Below are positions 1 through 11,932 of a stretch of 64,000 bases of DNA, piece after piece; the stretch's first letter is position 1; each line of letters opens with the position of its first letter. Made by a program: the position numbers and the translations under genes. Below the pieces are notes generated by a model. It searched no databases and was not told where the DNA came from. It saw nothing but the letters and a program-made list of their open reading frames with translations. The DNA comes from Avena insularis (Eukaryota > Streptophyta > Magnoliopsida > Poales > Poaceae). The stretch covers positions 301,964,954-302,028,953 of the forward strand of contig CM042697.1 of the NCBI GenBank assembly GCA_023614405.1, in the 5' to 3' direction.

Positions 1-1714
1 GTCGTGGTCTTCCCCAACGCCCATCACGCGCCTCCCTTACCTTCTACGGTGGCAGGATGATGCCGACTGGCCGGCTAGGGGGTACTGGTATGGAGAAGAA
101 GGGAGGATGCCAGGGCGCCTCGGCCAGATCTGGAGAGGCCAGAGGAGAGCCGTGTGGGGGGAAGGATAAGAGGGGGAGGAAGGATGCCGTGGGGAGGTGG
201 GGTAGAGGGAAAAGGTGGCCTCGGTGCCACCTTTCCCTACTTCCTCCTTCACGCATGCTGGGCAAGGTAAGGTGCGGTGGGGTGGCTACCAGGTGGGACC
301 AGAGGGCGAGGCCAAGGGCAGGGGCAGGCTCGAGCTAGGGGCAGGGCAGGGAGAGAAGAGAGGGAGAGGGAGAGGGTAGGCTCGGGTTGGGTGGTGGTAG
401 CCTCGGGCTAGGGTTGGCATTAGGGTTGGAGAGGGGTAGGTAGCTGGGTGGGGTTTGATCCTGGTGGGGCCAGCTAGATAGAGAGAAGAGAGAGGCCGAG
501 AGGGGGTGATGGGGTGGCTTAGGGTTTAGCTAGAACTAGGTTTAGAGGGGGTATGGTGTTAGATAAAGTGGGGGTGTGGCTTAGAGAGGGTGGCATGGAG
601 GTGTAGATGATTAGGGTGGTAGGGTTTGTAGAGAGGGGTTTTTGGGTTAGATAAGGTGAGAGGAGAGATGAGTGGCCTGGTTTAGGGTTTAGAGATAACC
701 CACATGGCCAAGCATGGATGTAGGTGAAAAGGAGAGGAGATGTGGAAAAGAGAGAGAGAGAGATGGATGGAGTGGTTTGAAGCTAGGGTTTGCTATGGAC
801 AAGGTCAAGCCAAGAACAACCAAGAACAAACAAAAACAAGACAAGAAAAAGAGAGGGATGTGATGATAGGGTTTAAGCTAGATCAACATAGATCAAGCCA
901 AAAGAAAGGATAGGATTAGAGATGATCCACTCAAAAATCAAATAAAAATCCAAATGACAAGCAAAAGGTGGTACTTGCATGGCCCATGCAAAATATTTAT
1001 TGCCATTGGATTCTTGTGAAAACAATATTATCACATGGCATTATTATTATGCATCCCAAAATTGGAATAAAAGCCAAGCAAAAGAATTAAAAAGGATGCC
1101 CCATGTGGAATAGATGGAGATGACCATGTTTGAATAGAAATGGGACTTGCTAGTGTGTATGTGCCACTAGATGCTCAATAGTCCCAAAACTATCCCATCA
1201 TGAGCATAATTCCATAATAAACCATATGGAAGCTAGGAGAAAAGGTCCCACTCACAAGGCATGCAAAGGTGGCCATGTGGCTCTCCTAAGCCAATAATGT
1301 GAAAACAATATGGTACATAGATGAGAGCATGTGGGAAGTAGAATTGGATCCATCCCAACCCACATGAGCTAGAGGTAAACTCAAATAAAATGCAAAGCTC
1401 ATATTTAGTTGGATGGTGGAATTATAAGGTGGTGAAAGAAAAGGTGGTGGAGATAAAGAAAGATATGCCCCCAACTCAACTTGGGCATTTAAACAATATA
1501 TCAAGACCCAATACAATATCAAGAGGCAAATACAATTAATAATGTAGATGAGATAAGAACCAAAACACAAAAGGGTTTTATATGATGCTCAAATGCAAGG
1601 AGGCATGATGACATGAGCATGAAATGATGATGATGCAACAATTATACATTTGAAGTAGCCATTATATTACTAGACCAAGTAGCATTACAATTGTTAGACA
1701 ATTGGGATGCTACA
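1..1714 (-). mobile_element. 3' LTR of element A (partial)
   Basis: Runs from the window edge to the terminal ...GGGATGCTACA; on the minus strand it begins TGTAGCATCCC. It corresponds along its length to 10,203-11,932 of the 5' LTR, with small indels near position 60 and around 250-290. About 3.1 kb of this LTR should continue left of the window. ORFs within it are not supported as genes because they follow AG-rich LTR sequence. Confidence 0.9.
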
Positions 1715-1730
1715 ACTCTCCCCCACTAAA
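1715..1730 (-). other. Polypurine tract of element A
   Basis: On the minus strand the bases immediately before the LTR's TGTAGC are purine-rich (TTTAGTGGGGGAGAGT). This is the expected position and composition of the plus-strand DNA primer for reverse transcription. Confidence 0.75.
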
Positions 1731-1751
1731 CAGGAATCTCGCCCCGAGATT

Positions 1752-4439
1752 CTAGGAAGAAGAAGAAGACACAAAGAGGGTAGGATACTTGGCACGGAGC
1801 TCATCTTCACGTTCCCAAGTGGCTTCATCAATGGAATGGTGCGACCACTGCACCTTGCAGAACTTGATGGACTTGTTGCGAGTCCTCCTTTCTGCGACTT
1901 CAAGGATTTTTGTGGGGTGTTCTTGATAAGACAGGTCTTCTTGGAGATTGATAAGATCATGGTCCACGGTCCTGCCGGGGTCCTTGAAGCACTTCTTGAG
2001 CTGAGAGATGTGGAAAACATCATGGACCTTGAGTTTTTCCGGGAGCTCAAGAGCATAAGCAACTTCTCCTCTTCTTCCACGAACTTTGAAAGGACCGATC
2101 TATCTAGGAGCCAGCTTTCCTTTGATACCAAAATGGTGCGTGCCTCTCATGGGAGTGACACGAAGGTACACGAGATCACCAGGGACATACTCCATGTCCG
2201 TGTGCTTCCTGTCATAATTGCTCTTCTGGCGACTTTGAGCAATCCTCAGATTTTCAAGAATGATGTGAACCTTCTCCTCCGCTTGAGTCACAATGTCAGG
2301 GCCAAACAAGATCCTTTCACCTGCACCCGACCAACCAATCGGAGTTCTGCATTTGCGACCATAGAGAGCCTCAAATGGTGCCATCTTTAGACTTTTCTGG
2401 AAGCTGTTGTTGTACGAGAATTCAGCATAAGGAATACATTCTTCCCACTTCATGCCAAAATAGATGACACAAGCACGAAGCATATCCTCCAGAATCTGAT
2501 TGATCCTTTCCACTTGTCCTTGCGACTGAGGGTGGTAAGCTGTGCTGAAGTTCAACTTTGTTCCCAAAGCATTTTGGAAACTTTCCCAGAACTTGGAAGT
2601 GAAGATGCTTCCACGGTCTGAACTGATCTCAAGCGGAACCCCATACAGAGAGACAATTCTGTTGATATAGAGCTCAACCAACTGAATTGCAGAAATGGTT
2701 TCCTTGACGGGGAAGAAGTGAGCTACTTTAGAAAGCCTGTCAATGACAACAAAGATTGCATTGTTACCCTTCTGCGTCCTTGGAAAACCAGTGATGAAGT
2801 CCATCTCTACTTTCTCCCATTTCCATTCTGGGGGTTTCAATGGTTGTAGAAGACCGGAAGGTTTCGGATGGACAACTTTCACTCTGCGGCAGACATCACA
2901 CTCCGAGCCATACTTGGCACAATACCTTTTCAAACCAGGCCACCAATATTGTGTTTTCAAGTCCATGTACATCTTTGTGCTGCCAGGGTGGATACAAAGA
3001 ACAGAATCATGCGCCTCCTTGAGAACTTGCTCTCTCAAACCCGGGTAGTTCGGAACAAACATCCGGTGTTCAAAGAAAAGCGTGCCTTGATCATCGACGT
3101 GGAAGGACTCATACTTCGGAAGCTGAATCCTGGAGATGATCTTCCTTGTGTACGGATCACCAAGCTGAGAAGAGCGAACCTTTTCTTCCAAGAGAGGGGT
3201 CGCTAGAAGGTTCAGGAGATACCCTTGTTCCACAATTTCAAGGTTGAGCTGACGGAATTCCTCGCACAAGAGAGGCTGTTGTTCTTCCATCATGAGGTTG
3301 TTGACATAAGCTTTACGGCTGAGAGCATCTGCCATGACATTAGCTTTGCCCGGAGTGTAGTTGATGGTCAAATCAAAATCATTGATTGCCTCAATCCATC
3401 TCCTCTGCCGAAGGTTGAGATCAGGCTGTGTAAAGATATACTTCAGACTCTTGTGATTAGAAAAGATCTCACAACGGTTACCAAGCAAGTAGTGCCTCCA
3501 TACTTTCAAAGCAAAGACAACTGCTGCGAGCTCGAGGTCATGTGTAGGATAGTTGATCTCATGCGTCTTCAACTGTCGAGAGGCATAAGCAACAACTTGT
3601 TTTTCTTGCATGAGGACCGCACCCAATCCATGCAAGGAGGCGTCACAGAAGATCTGGAACGGCCTGGATGTATCCGGAGGAACCAAGACTAGTGTGGAAG
3701 TGAGCTTCTCTTTGAGTGTCTCAAAGCTTGCTTGACATGCAGGAGTCCAAAGGTATTTCTTGCCTTTCTTGAGGAGATCGGTAAGAGGCTTCGCTATCTT
3801 CAAAAAGTTCTGAACGAAGCGACGACAATAACTAGCCAAACCAGGAAAACTCCGCACTTCTTTGACATTAACAGGAGGAAGCCATTCAACAATTGTCTTC
3901 ACAGTTTCCGGGTTGACTGCAATGCCCTTGGCAGAGATGACGTGACCAAGATAGGTTACTTGAGGCAGCCAAAACTCACACTTGGAGAACTTTGCATACA
4001 GGCGGTTCTCACGAAGCTTGTTTAGGACACACCGGAGGTGTTCTTCATGCTCTTTCTGTGACTTAGAATAGACTAGGATGTCGTCCAGGTAGACCACAAC
4101 GAACTTGTCAAGATACTCCATGAAAACCGAGTTCATGAGCCTCGAGAAGGTGGCAGGTGCATTGGTGAGACCGAAAGACATGACCGTGTACTCATACAGG
4201 CCATAGCGGGTGGTGAAAGCTGTCTTAGGAACATCTTCCTTGCGAATCTTGATTTGGTGATAACCACTTCTCAAGTCAAGCTTAGAGAATACCACAGCTC
4301 CAGCTAGCTGATCGAAGAGATCATTAATCCGCGGAAGGGGATATTTATTCTTGATGGTTTTAGCATTGAGAGCCCGATAGTCAACACAAAGTCTATCAGT
4401 CTGGTCTTGCTTCTTCACAAAGAGAGTTGGGCTACCCTA
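1752..4439 (-). pseudogene. Element A pol: RT, RNase H, integrase, chromodomain-like tail (broken)
   Basis: Pol part of a Gypsy polyprotein. In order: RT with the YLDD catalytic box (about 4,081-4,092) in [13 protein letters not shown]; RNase H with CDAS and [13 protein letters not shown]; integrase with an HHCC-type zinc region (HPGSTK ... CDVCRR), catalytic Asp in MDFITGFP and SDRGS and Glu in QVERIN; then a tail ending KVQWSHH...EATWERED...YPTLF that looks like a chromodomain. An in-frame TAG at 2,100-2,102 separates integrase from the tail, and another at 4,437-4,439 precedes the longest open stretch (772 codons from 4,418). The apparent start at 4,418 is GTG in mid-frame, not a real initiator. 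The RNase H box usually written TDHKSLKY reads SNHKSLKY, losing a catalytic Asp. Non-functional as it stands. Confidence 0.92.
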
Positions 4440-4878
4440 AGAAGAAGTACTATGCTGAATGAAACCCAACTTCTCTTGTTCATCAAGCTGTCGTTTGAGT
4501 TCATCCAACTCAGCAGGACCCATTTTATAAGGCCGCTTGGAGATAGGAGCGTACCAGTTCAAGCTCAATTACAAACTCAACCTCACGATTCGGAGGCATA
4601 CCGCAACTCTTCAGAAAGACATCCGGGAACTCACAGACCACCGTAACACTCTAAATAGCTTCCATAGCATCATCATTGAGCCGCCAAAGAGAAAAGCTGG
4701 ATAGGTGGAGTCGACTTGGAGAATAGACTATATGGCCTTCGTGAATCTTCAAAGAAACCGAAAGCTCAGCACAATCAATCACAGCTGCATTTGCTGTCAA
4801 CCAATCCATGCCCAAGATGACATCAATGTCGAATTGCCTGTAACAATCAAGGAAGCCGAGAACGAAGAGCCACCAATC
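4440..4878 (-). pseudogene. Element A protease-to-RT linker, degenerate
   Basis: Translated in pieces, this stretch carries the second protease motif (ILGMDWL) and a linker resembling the PDVF...MPPxREVEFxIEL segment that precedes RT in Gypsy elements. It contains several stop codons and at least one frame change relative to the gag-protease ORF, so the two coding blocks of element A are no longer joined. Confidence 0.7.
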
Positions 4879-6204
4879 TCAATTTGATTGCCATGGCTGA
4901 CTTTTAGAAGTCGCCATTGTTGCTCCAGGAGAAAGGACCATTAACCGCTTGAGGAGAGGATCCATAGCTAACTCATTCTCATTTGCAAACTTGTGAGACA
5001 CAAAAGAATGCGATGCACCAGAATCAAACAAAACTCGTGCAGGGACTGAGTTAACGGATAGCATACCCATCACAACTCCAAGTGCATGCTCAGCTTGAGC
5101 GGCGTTGACACAGTTGGCACGAGCAATAGCAGACCCGGGCTTGGTGTTGATGTTGAGAGCCCGAGGTGGTGGTGCACGAACCAAAGGAGATCTTGCCGCA
5201 GATCTTGGAGGTGGTGGAGGAAGAGCCTTGTTCTTCATCGGACAGTTCCAGTATTGATGCCCAGAGTTTCCACACGTGAAACAAGCACCAGCTGGACGTG
5301 GAGCAACGTAGCCAGGGACTCCGCCAGGCGCTCCAGGGTAGTGGTGGTTGTAGCCCCTGGGAGCAGCAGTGAGGAAGTTTGGTGGCCTTGCCGCGAAGCT
5401 TGAAGGTCTTGGTGGAGCCGGGAGCGACGGTGGGGTGTTAGGAACCCAGCCACGACGCTTAGAAGGAGCTGACATAGCTGAAGAGCTTGCTGCATCACGG
5501 CTGTGTTTCTTTGACTCCTCAAACACTTGCCTACTTGCCTCTTCCTGCAGAGTTGTATGCTGGAGTTCCAGAAAAGACGTCGGCCTTGCATGTGTGATTG
5601 CATACTTGATCGATGCATTGAGCCCTTGCCTGAACCTCTTTTGCTTCTTCTTGTCATCAGAGATCTCATCGCCACCATAACGAGAAAGGTTCATGAAGTT
5701 CCTGATGTAGGTGTTGACATTATCATTGCCCTGCTTGAGGTTGAGAAACACTTCCTTCATCCTCTCCATGACAATTTCTCGATGACATCGCTTTTGAAAG
5801 CTCCAAAGGAACTGTCCCCAAGTAGGCTGAAAACCAGTGCAGTTTGCCTTCAGGTAATTCTCCCACCAGAGAGCTGCATCTCCCTTCAGAAGGTGAGTAG
5901 CACACTTTACCCATTCTTGCTCAGGAACATCAGCAGTCATCAGCAGCCTTGACATCTCACGCAACCAATCATCAGCATCAAGTGGTTGATCAAAAACGTC
6001 AAACTAGCGTGGGTTGAACTTTAGGAAGCTCTTGATGTCTCCTCGCTTGGGAGGTGGAGGTAGCGGAACAAACTCATTCCTCCTGACACTTTCCTCGAAA
6101 CGCTGCTGGTTCTGCTGCATTGCTGCCAAGGCATTGGCGATGCTTGACAACGCTGCCCCCAGTTCAGGTTGTATGTCCTCCTCAGAACGGCGTTGTGGTG
6201 CCAT
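4879..6204 (-). pseudogene. Element A gag and aspartic protease (broken)
   Basis: Capsid/nucleocapsid protein fused to retropepsin. The probable start is the ATG at 6,202-6,204, giving MAPQRRSEED. An in-frame TAG near 6,004-6,006 splits the N-terminal ~66 residues from the 361-codon remainder. The rest shows the retrotransposon gag core (DAALWWENY ... RFRQGL), a Pro/Arg-rich basic stretch, one CCHC zinc knuckle (CFTCGNSGHQYWNCP, about 5,240-5,285) that would bind genomic RNA, and the retropepsin motif [13 protein letters not shown]. The frame is lost soon after the protease motif. Length and domain order fit chromoviral gag-protease. Confidence 0.88.
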
Positions 6205-7072
6205 CCTGTGATTGATATAAAACACAAGTCAGTACTATAATGGAGAATAATAATAATCCAAAATAGTACCAAGATGGAATTAATCAAGATTAAAGGATAC
6301 AATTTACTAAGATGATATTAAAATATCAACGAAGTTCAAAGCACCTAGAAGATATTAAGCATATCGCACACGACTGAAAAGGAGTGTGGTACACAGATAT
6401 ATCAAAGAAAAATTTTCCACAAATTTCGGCATTAAAATACCAATAGATGCGCAAAATCCCTTAACGAATCAAGATTAGTGACTCTACCAATTCAATATAC
6501 AAGAGCGAATGATAAGAGTAGTGGTATGGTCGCGACTCCATCCCGCACTCAAATCATTACTCCACACATGAATAAGTAAAACACATATCCCAACACCTTC
6601 TTCTCACGATGAACCTAAAGATTAGCAACTACGGAAACGAACACCCCAAACAAGATAACGTCGGATAACAAGGAGTAAGACAGATCGCGGCGGTATACAA
6701 CGAATCAGATAGATCGCGTTGGTTTGCAAAAGCCTGTCGGTATGGAATGTACCAACAGTTGATAACCAAAGGCAGATGGTGATAACAACTTGGATGCAAC
6801 AGATAGACAAAGAATTACACACACACACTCACACACACACAGATACACAACCTATGGTACTACGGAAACCCAGAACACGTGAATCCTAGTTTGAATTTTG
6901 AGAAGAGGATTGAAAACGTTACACTTCCTTACCAGAAAAGGGTGGTGGTTGGGTAAGAAGAAAAGTGGAAGCAGTCCTACTCTCGCGTTTTGTTTTTCCC
7001 TAGTATACATAACTACCAAAAATATTTGCTAGACAGACAACGACCATTTGGCTGAGACCTCAAGGGCTGGAT
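6205..7072 (-). other. Element A 5' leader between primer site and gag
   Basis: About 870 bp of non-coding sequence that would be the untranslated leader, with packaging and translation signals. It holds an (AC)n-rich tract at about 6,821-6,842. No ORF in it has retrotransposon similarity. Confidence 0.7.
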
Positions 7073-7084
7073 GGCTCGATACCA
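7073..7084 (-). other. Primer-binding site of element A (initiator Met tRNA type)
   Basis: Minus-strand TGGTATCGAGCC two bases from the end of the 5' LTR (...GGTAGTTACA). It matches the plant initiator-Met primer site TGGTATCAGAGC, as seen intact in element C, except for one missing A. This fixes the inner LTR boundary at 7,087. Confidence 0.85.
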
Positions 7085-7086
7085 AT

Positions 7087-10000
7087 TGTAACTACCTCGT
7101 GAATTACGCCCTAGTTACAAGCCCGGATGAACGGAAATGGTTGAAATAGTACTGGGGCCCAAATGCCACTCACGGGTAGACCTTCGTCGTCCCAACCATT
7201 TCCAAACATCGGGACAAGAACGGGCGGCGTAATCGGCAGGCGAAGGGATCAACTACATACACAAATGAGTATGTATGCAAGCCACCATACAACAGTACAT
7301 CAGAGCCATTCCATCTAAAAAGAAATGAAAATATAGCAACGCCATACGGCAAGATCCAAATATCCTGGATAGATATAATAGTTTAGGATATCTCCTCATA
7401 CATCAAACATCAGAGTATTAGGCGGAAGCGGAAGACAAAATCCGAGTATGGATAAGAAGCAAATTGGCATAAGATGCCCCATAAATAAACACATCCCGCC
7501 CACAGATCTCACGGATCCCTGTTCCCGGAATCTCTACACCGAATGATCGTTGCCCACATCGTCCGTCTCTTCCACCCAGTATCCATCTTGCGAATGTACC
7601 TGTTCATCTGAACCAATAATTTATCGTGTGAGACCCTAGGGGTACTCAGCAAGTCTTTATGCCGCTAAAGGGGACACAACCTGGGGTGACGCAATTGCAG
7701 CAAAAGATAAACCCTAACAATTCTATAGATACTCGCTAACCATCCGCCTAACCAAAGATAGACGGATGTCCGTGAATTAATAACAACAGTTATAACAGTT
7801 AAAACGGTAATATCCACAGATCCATCCTCCTCCTCGCCATCGACGAGGAAGCGAACAACCCCATCCGCTGGGTTTATTATCCATTCCGTGAGTGTTGCAC
7901 TATTTACTAGTCGGTACCTAGTCTAGTCAAATTAAAAGCGGTACTTTAGTTATGCTTGTCTATGATCGAAAACTGTGCTCCAAGTCGCCCATAACCGGAC
8001 ACGGCTTTGAAAGTTTTACCTGAGGTGCACAAATAGCAACACACACCGATATGCCTCGGAAAAACCAAATCAAAACCCAACGAGGCGATCCACGACAAAG
8101 CGATCACAGGATTCAGAAATATTTCAGGGGGCCACCCCATTGAGCTACCCGCAACGAAGTTAGCTGACTCCGAGACGGACTCAAGGTTTGCGTCAATGGC
8201 TGTGAACGACTGGGAACCCGAAAATGTGATTGGGCTTGTCGACACCACAAAAACACTCCGCTTTCCTAAACAGTACAGTGTGCAGTACCTCGCACAATTT
8301 AAATAAAGCAGTAAAGCATGGCATAAGTACCGGATAGTAAATAAAACCTCAAACTAGTTTGTGGCCCCAAGAAATAAGAATGAATCAAGCTCTGGTTCAG
8401 GGGGGTCCATAAGGCCTCCCGGATGTGGATAGCGCGAATAATCTTGGAACAGGAATCAAGTACTCGGGGTCTTACGGGACACAAGTGAGCCTGAAAACCA
8501 AATAGCGAATATGGCTCACCGATGCCACTTTCATTAGTTATCCCATTACTACTGTGTTAAGTTGTATAGGTACCTCGTTATCCATCGGACACTCACATAC
8601 CCTACACATGTTGTTCTCACTCGCATGGCTCAAACAACTCCTGTAGTAATGGCTCATGGGATGGAGGAACAAGCTTCGGTGGGGTTTAAAAAAATAAAGG
8701 CTATGCAATACTTGGGATTCAGATTAATGCAATCGCGACTCAATGATGCAAGAATAAGATAGAGGCAATAGGTACTATATGTATGCAAGCATGTGGTAGT
8801 GCTTGCCTGGCAGCTCAGTTGAAGCAGGAGAAGGATCTGGGTGGTACTCCTGGTTCTCTTGGTATATCCACCTTTCGCCTATTCGAAGAAGAACCAAACA
8901 AACAAGGGCCAACATAAATAAAGTGCGCAAGCATATGAATAAATGCATCAAGCAAACAATCATTCCATGATGAATGATGCACAATTTGCATGGCAATAAA
9001 GTAGCATGGCATGGGTGAGGTGTGGAAAACAATAATAAAGCATTTTATTGAGTTTTGGCCCCATTTTATCCTCATTTCAGTTGCTGTTCACATTATAATT
9101 ATATGATGCATGCTTCAAAACAAACCATGGAATGCATAAACATAAAGGTCTCGTCGAGCTAATCATTTTAGACATATTATTTATTAAATTTGGATTTATA
9201 AAACAAAATTTATTAATTATTTAAAGAAAAATGGCATTTTATTGTAATTTTAATTAACTTGGAAATTTAAGTGTTCAAAATATATTTTGAAGGCCATATT
9301 TGAATTCCTCATATTTTTCTGATTTGAAAACATATATTATTTGTATTATTTGGGTTTAGATTTTAAAAGATATTTAAAAACAGAATTAAATTTGAATTTG
9401 AATTAATTTGAAAAAGTTTTGAATTTAAACAGATATGCAGAAAATACTTTTTCTACTCAGGTTTATCTAGCCACGAACCTTTGTCGGTGGGGCCTCTGTG
9501 ACTGGACCAAACGCCAAGAGGAAGGTTTTCCTCACATGAGCTAATCCAAATTTCCGAATGACAGTGGGGTCAGGGCCTGAGGGACCACGCGTGAGGCAGC
9601 AGGCGAGGCCCAGGTGGGGCTAGACTGGAGCGCGGGTTAAGGGTTACAAAAAGCCAGGCGGTTTTCTAGGAGATGGACACGGTGGCTGTCTGGTGGGCCT
9701 AGAGGGAGCGCGGGTTGCGGAGAAAAAGGGACAGGGGGGTATGTGCAAAACGAGCATAGCCGCATCGTTCCTCTTCTCGCGTGCAGTGGACAGATCGGTG
9801 CCTGCACGGGGCGTAGAAGCGCGTCGCCAGGTTCGATCCGGGACCCAGCGCGCGTCTTGAGGCGGCAGCCACTGGGCTAGGTGGGGGTTGGTGTCAGGGA
9901 GGTGGGCGTGACCTAGGTAAGGGCTAAGCGACGCCTTCTGGCGAGGAAACGAAACGACACCGGCCGCAAGAGGTCGCTGATGATTGATCAGCGTCAGAGC

Positions 10001-11932
10001 AACGGCAGCGCAGAGGAGCGTGTCTAGGAGGTTGCGCGGCTCACCGAGGGTGTGTCGGTGGTGTTTGATCGGGTCGGCGAGCAGCAGGACGGCGGCGAGG
10101 CAGACGCCGGGCGAATTAGGGTTTCGCTTCGGCCGGCGCTGGTACTGGCGGTTCTGGGGCGCTTCCTTCTCGGCTCCGGGTACAGGGGCGTCGCTGGTGA
10201 TCGTCGTGGTCTTCCCCAACGTCCAGTCACCGCGCCCTCCTACCTTTCTGATGGTGGCAGGATGATGCCGACGGTGGCCGGCTAGGGGGTAGCTAGTGGC
10301 GGTGGAGAAGAAGGGAGGATGCCAGGGCGCCTCGGCCAGATCTGGAGAGGCCAGAGGAGAGCCGTGTGGGGGGAAGGATAAGAGGGGGAGGAAGGATGCC
10401 GTGGGGAGGTGGGGTAGAGGGAAAAGGTGGCCTCGGTGCCACCTTTCCCTACTTCCTCCTTCACGTGCGCGGTCGGGCAGGGGCAGGGCAGGCAGGGGGG
10501 TGGCTACCAGGTGGGACCAGAGGGCGAGGCCAAGGGCAGGGGCAGGCTCGGGCTAGGGGCAGGGCAGGGAGAGAAGAGAGGGAGAGGGAGAGGGTAGGCT
10601 CGGGTTGGGTGGTGGTAGCCTCGGGCTAGGGTTGGCATTAGGGTTGGAGAGGGGTAGGTAGCTGGGTGGGGTTTGATCCTGGTGGGGCCAGCTAGATAGA
10701 GAGAAGAGAGAGGCCGAGAGGGGGTGATGGGGTGGCTTAGGGTTTAGCTAGAACTAGGTTTAGAGGGGGTATGGTGTTAGATAAAGTGGGGGTGTGGCTT
10801 AGAGAGGGTGGCATGGAGGTGTAGATGATTAGGGTGGTAGGGTTTGTAGAGAGGGGTTTTTGGGTTAGATAAGGTGAGAGGAGAGATGAGTGGCCTGGTT
10901 TAGGGTTTAGAGATAACCCACATGGCCAAGCATGGATGTAGGTGAAAAGGAGAGGAGATGTGGAAAAGAGAGAGAGAGATGGATGGAGTGGTCTGAAGCT
11001 AGGGTTTGCTATGGACAAGGTCAAGCCAAGAACAACCAAGAACAAACAAAAACAAGACAAGAAAAAGAGAGGGATGTGATGATAGGGTTTAAGCTAGATC
11101 AACATAGATCAAGCCAAAAGAAAGGATAGGATTAGAGATGATCCACTCAAAAATCAAATAAAAATCCAAATGACAAGCAAAAGGTGGTACTTGCATGGCC
11201 CATGCAAAATATTTATTGCCATGTGGATTCTTGTGAAAACAATATTATCACATGGCATTATTATTATGCATCCCAAAATTGGAATAAAAGCCAAGCAAAA
11301 GAATTAAAAAGGATGCCCCATGTGGAATAGATGGAGATGACCATGTTTGAATAGAAATGGGACTTGCTAGTGTGTATGTGCCACTAGATGCTCAATAGTC
11401 CCAAAACTATCCCATCATGAGCATAATTCCATAATAAACCATATGGAAGCTAGGAGAAAAGGTCCCACTCACAAGGCATGCAAAGGTGGCCATGTGGCTC
11501 TCCTAAGCCAATAATGTGAAAACAATATGGTACATAGATGAGAGCATGTGGGAAGTAGAATTGGATCCATCCCAACCCACATGAGCTAGAGGTAAACTCA
11601 AATAAAATGCAAAGCTCATATTTAGTTGGATGGTGGAATTATAAGGTGGTGAAAGAAAAGGTGGTGGAGATAAAGAAAGATATGCCCCCAACTCAACTTG
11701 GGCATTTAAACAATATATCAAGACCCAAATACAATATCAAGAGGCAAATACAATTAATAATGCAGATGAGATAAGAACCAAAACACAAAAGGGTTTTATA
11801 TGATGCTCAAATGCAAGGAGGCATGATGACATGAGCATGAAATGATGATGATGCAACAATTATACATTTGAAGTAGCCATTATATTACTAGACCAAGTAG
11901 CATTACAATTGTTAGACAATTGGGATGCTACA
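7087..11932 (-). mobile_element. 5' LTR of element A, 4,846 bp
   Basis: Bounded by TGTAGCATCCC (minus-strand start, at 11,932) and GTTACA (end, at 7,087), next to the primer site. The outer 1.73 kb equals the partial 3' LTR. Internal layout: AG-rich outer third, a GC-rich block at about 9,480-10,560 with initiator/leader-like sequence, an AT-rich block at 9,060-9,470, then an inner third. Its inner ~3 kb is repeated in inverted orientation at 11,933-14,924. Long ORFs in the GC block (for example 9,644-10,219) are composition effects, not genes. Confidence 0.9.

Larger units (their letters stand above)
1..11932 (-). mobile_element. Element A: Gypsy chromovirus with very long LTRs
   Basis: Minus-strand LTR retrotransposon, cut by the left window edge. 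The repeat at 1-1,714 is near-identical to 10,203-11,932 and both copies end in GGGATGCTACA, which marks the two LTRs. Between them lie, in minus-strand order, a primer site, gag with a zinc knuckle, protease, RT, RNase H, integrase and a chromodomain-like tail. That order and tail place it in the Gypsy chromoviruses, probably the Tekay/Del group. The ~4.85 kb LTR recalls the Triticeae Erika/Sukkula families, but that name is inference. The right flank (actgc) is an inverted older LTR of the same family; the matching left target-site copy lies outside the window. Confidence 0.9.

Noticed and set aside
1707..2390. 227-codon plus-strand ORF
   Set aside because: It is the antisense shadow of integrase and chromodomain-tail coding in element A.
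9644..10629. ORFs of up to 191 codons in element A's LTR
   Set aside because: Overlapping ORFs on both strands in the LTR GC block; the older inverted copy at 11,933-12,545 does not preserve them.
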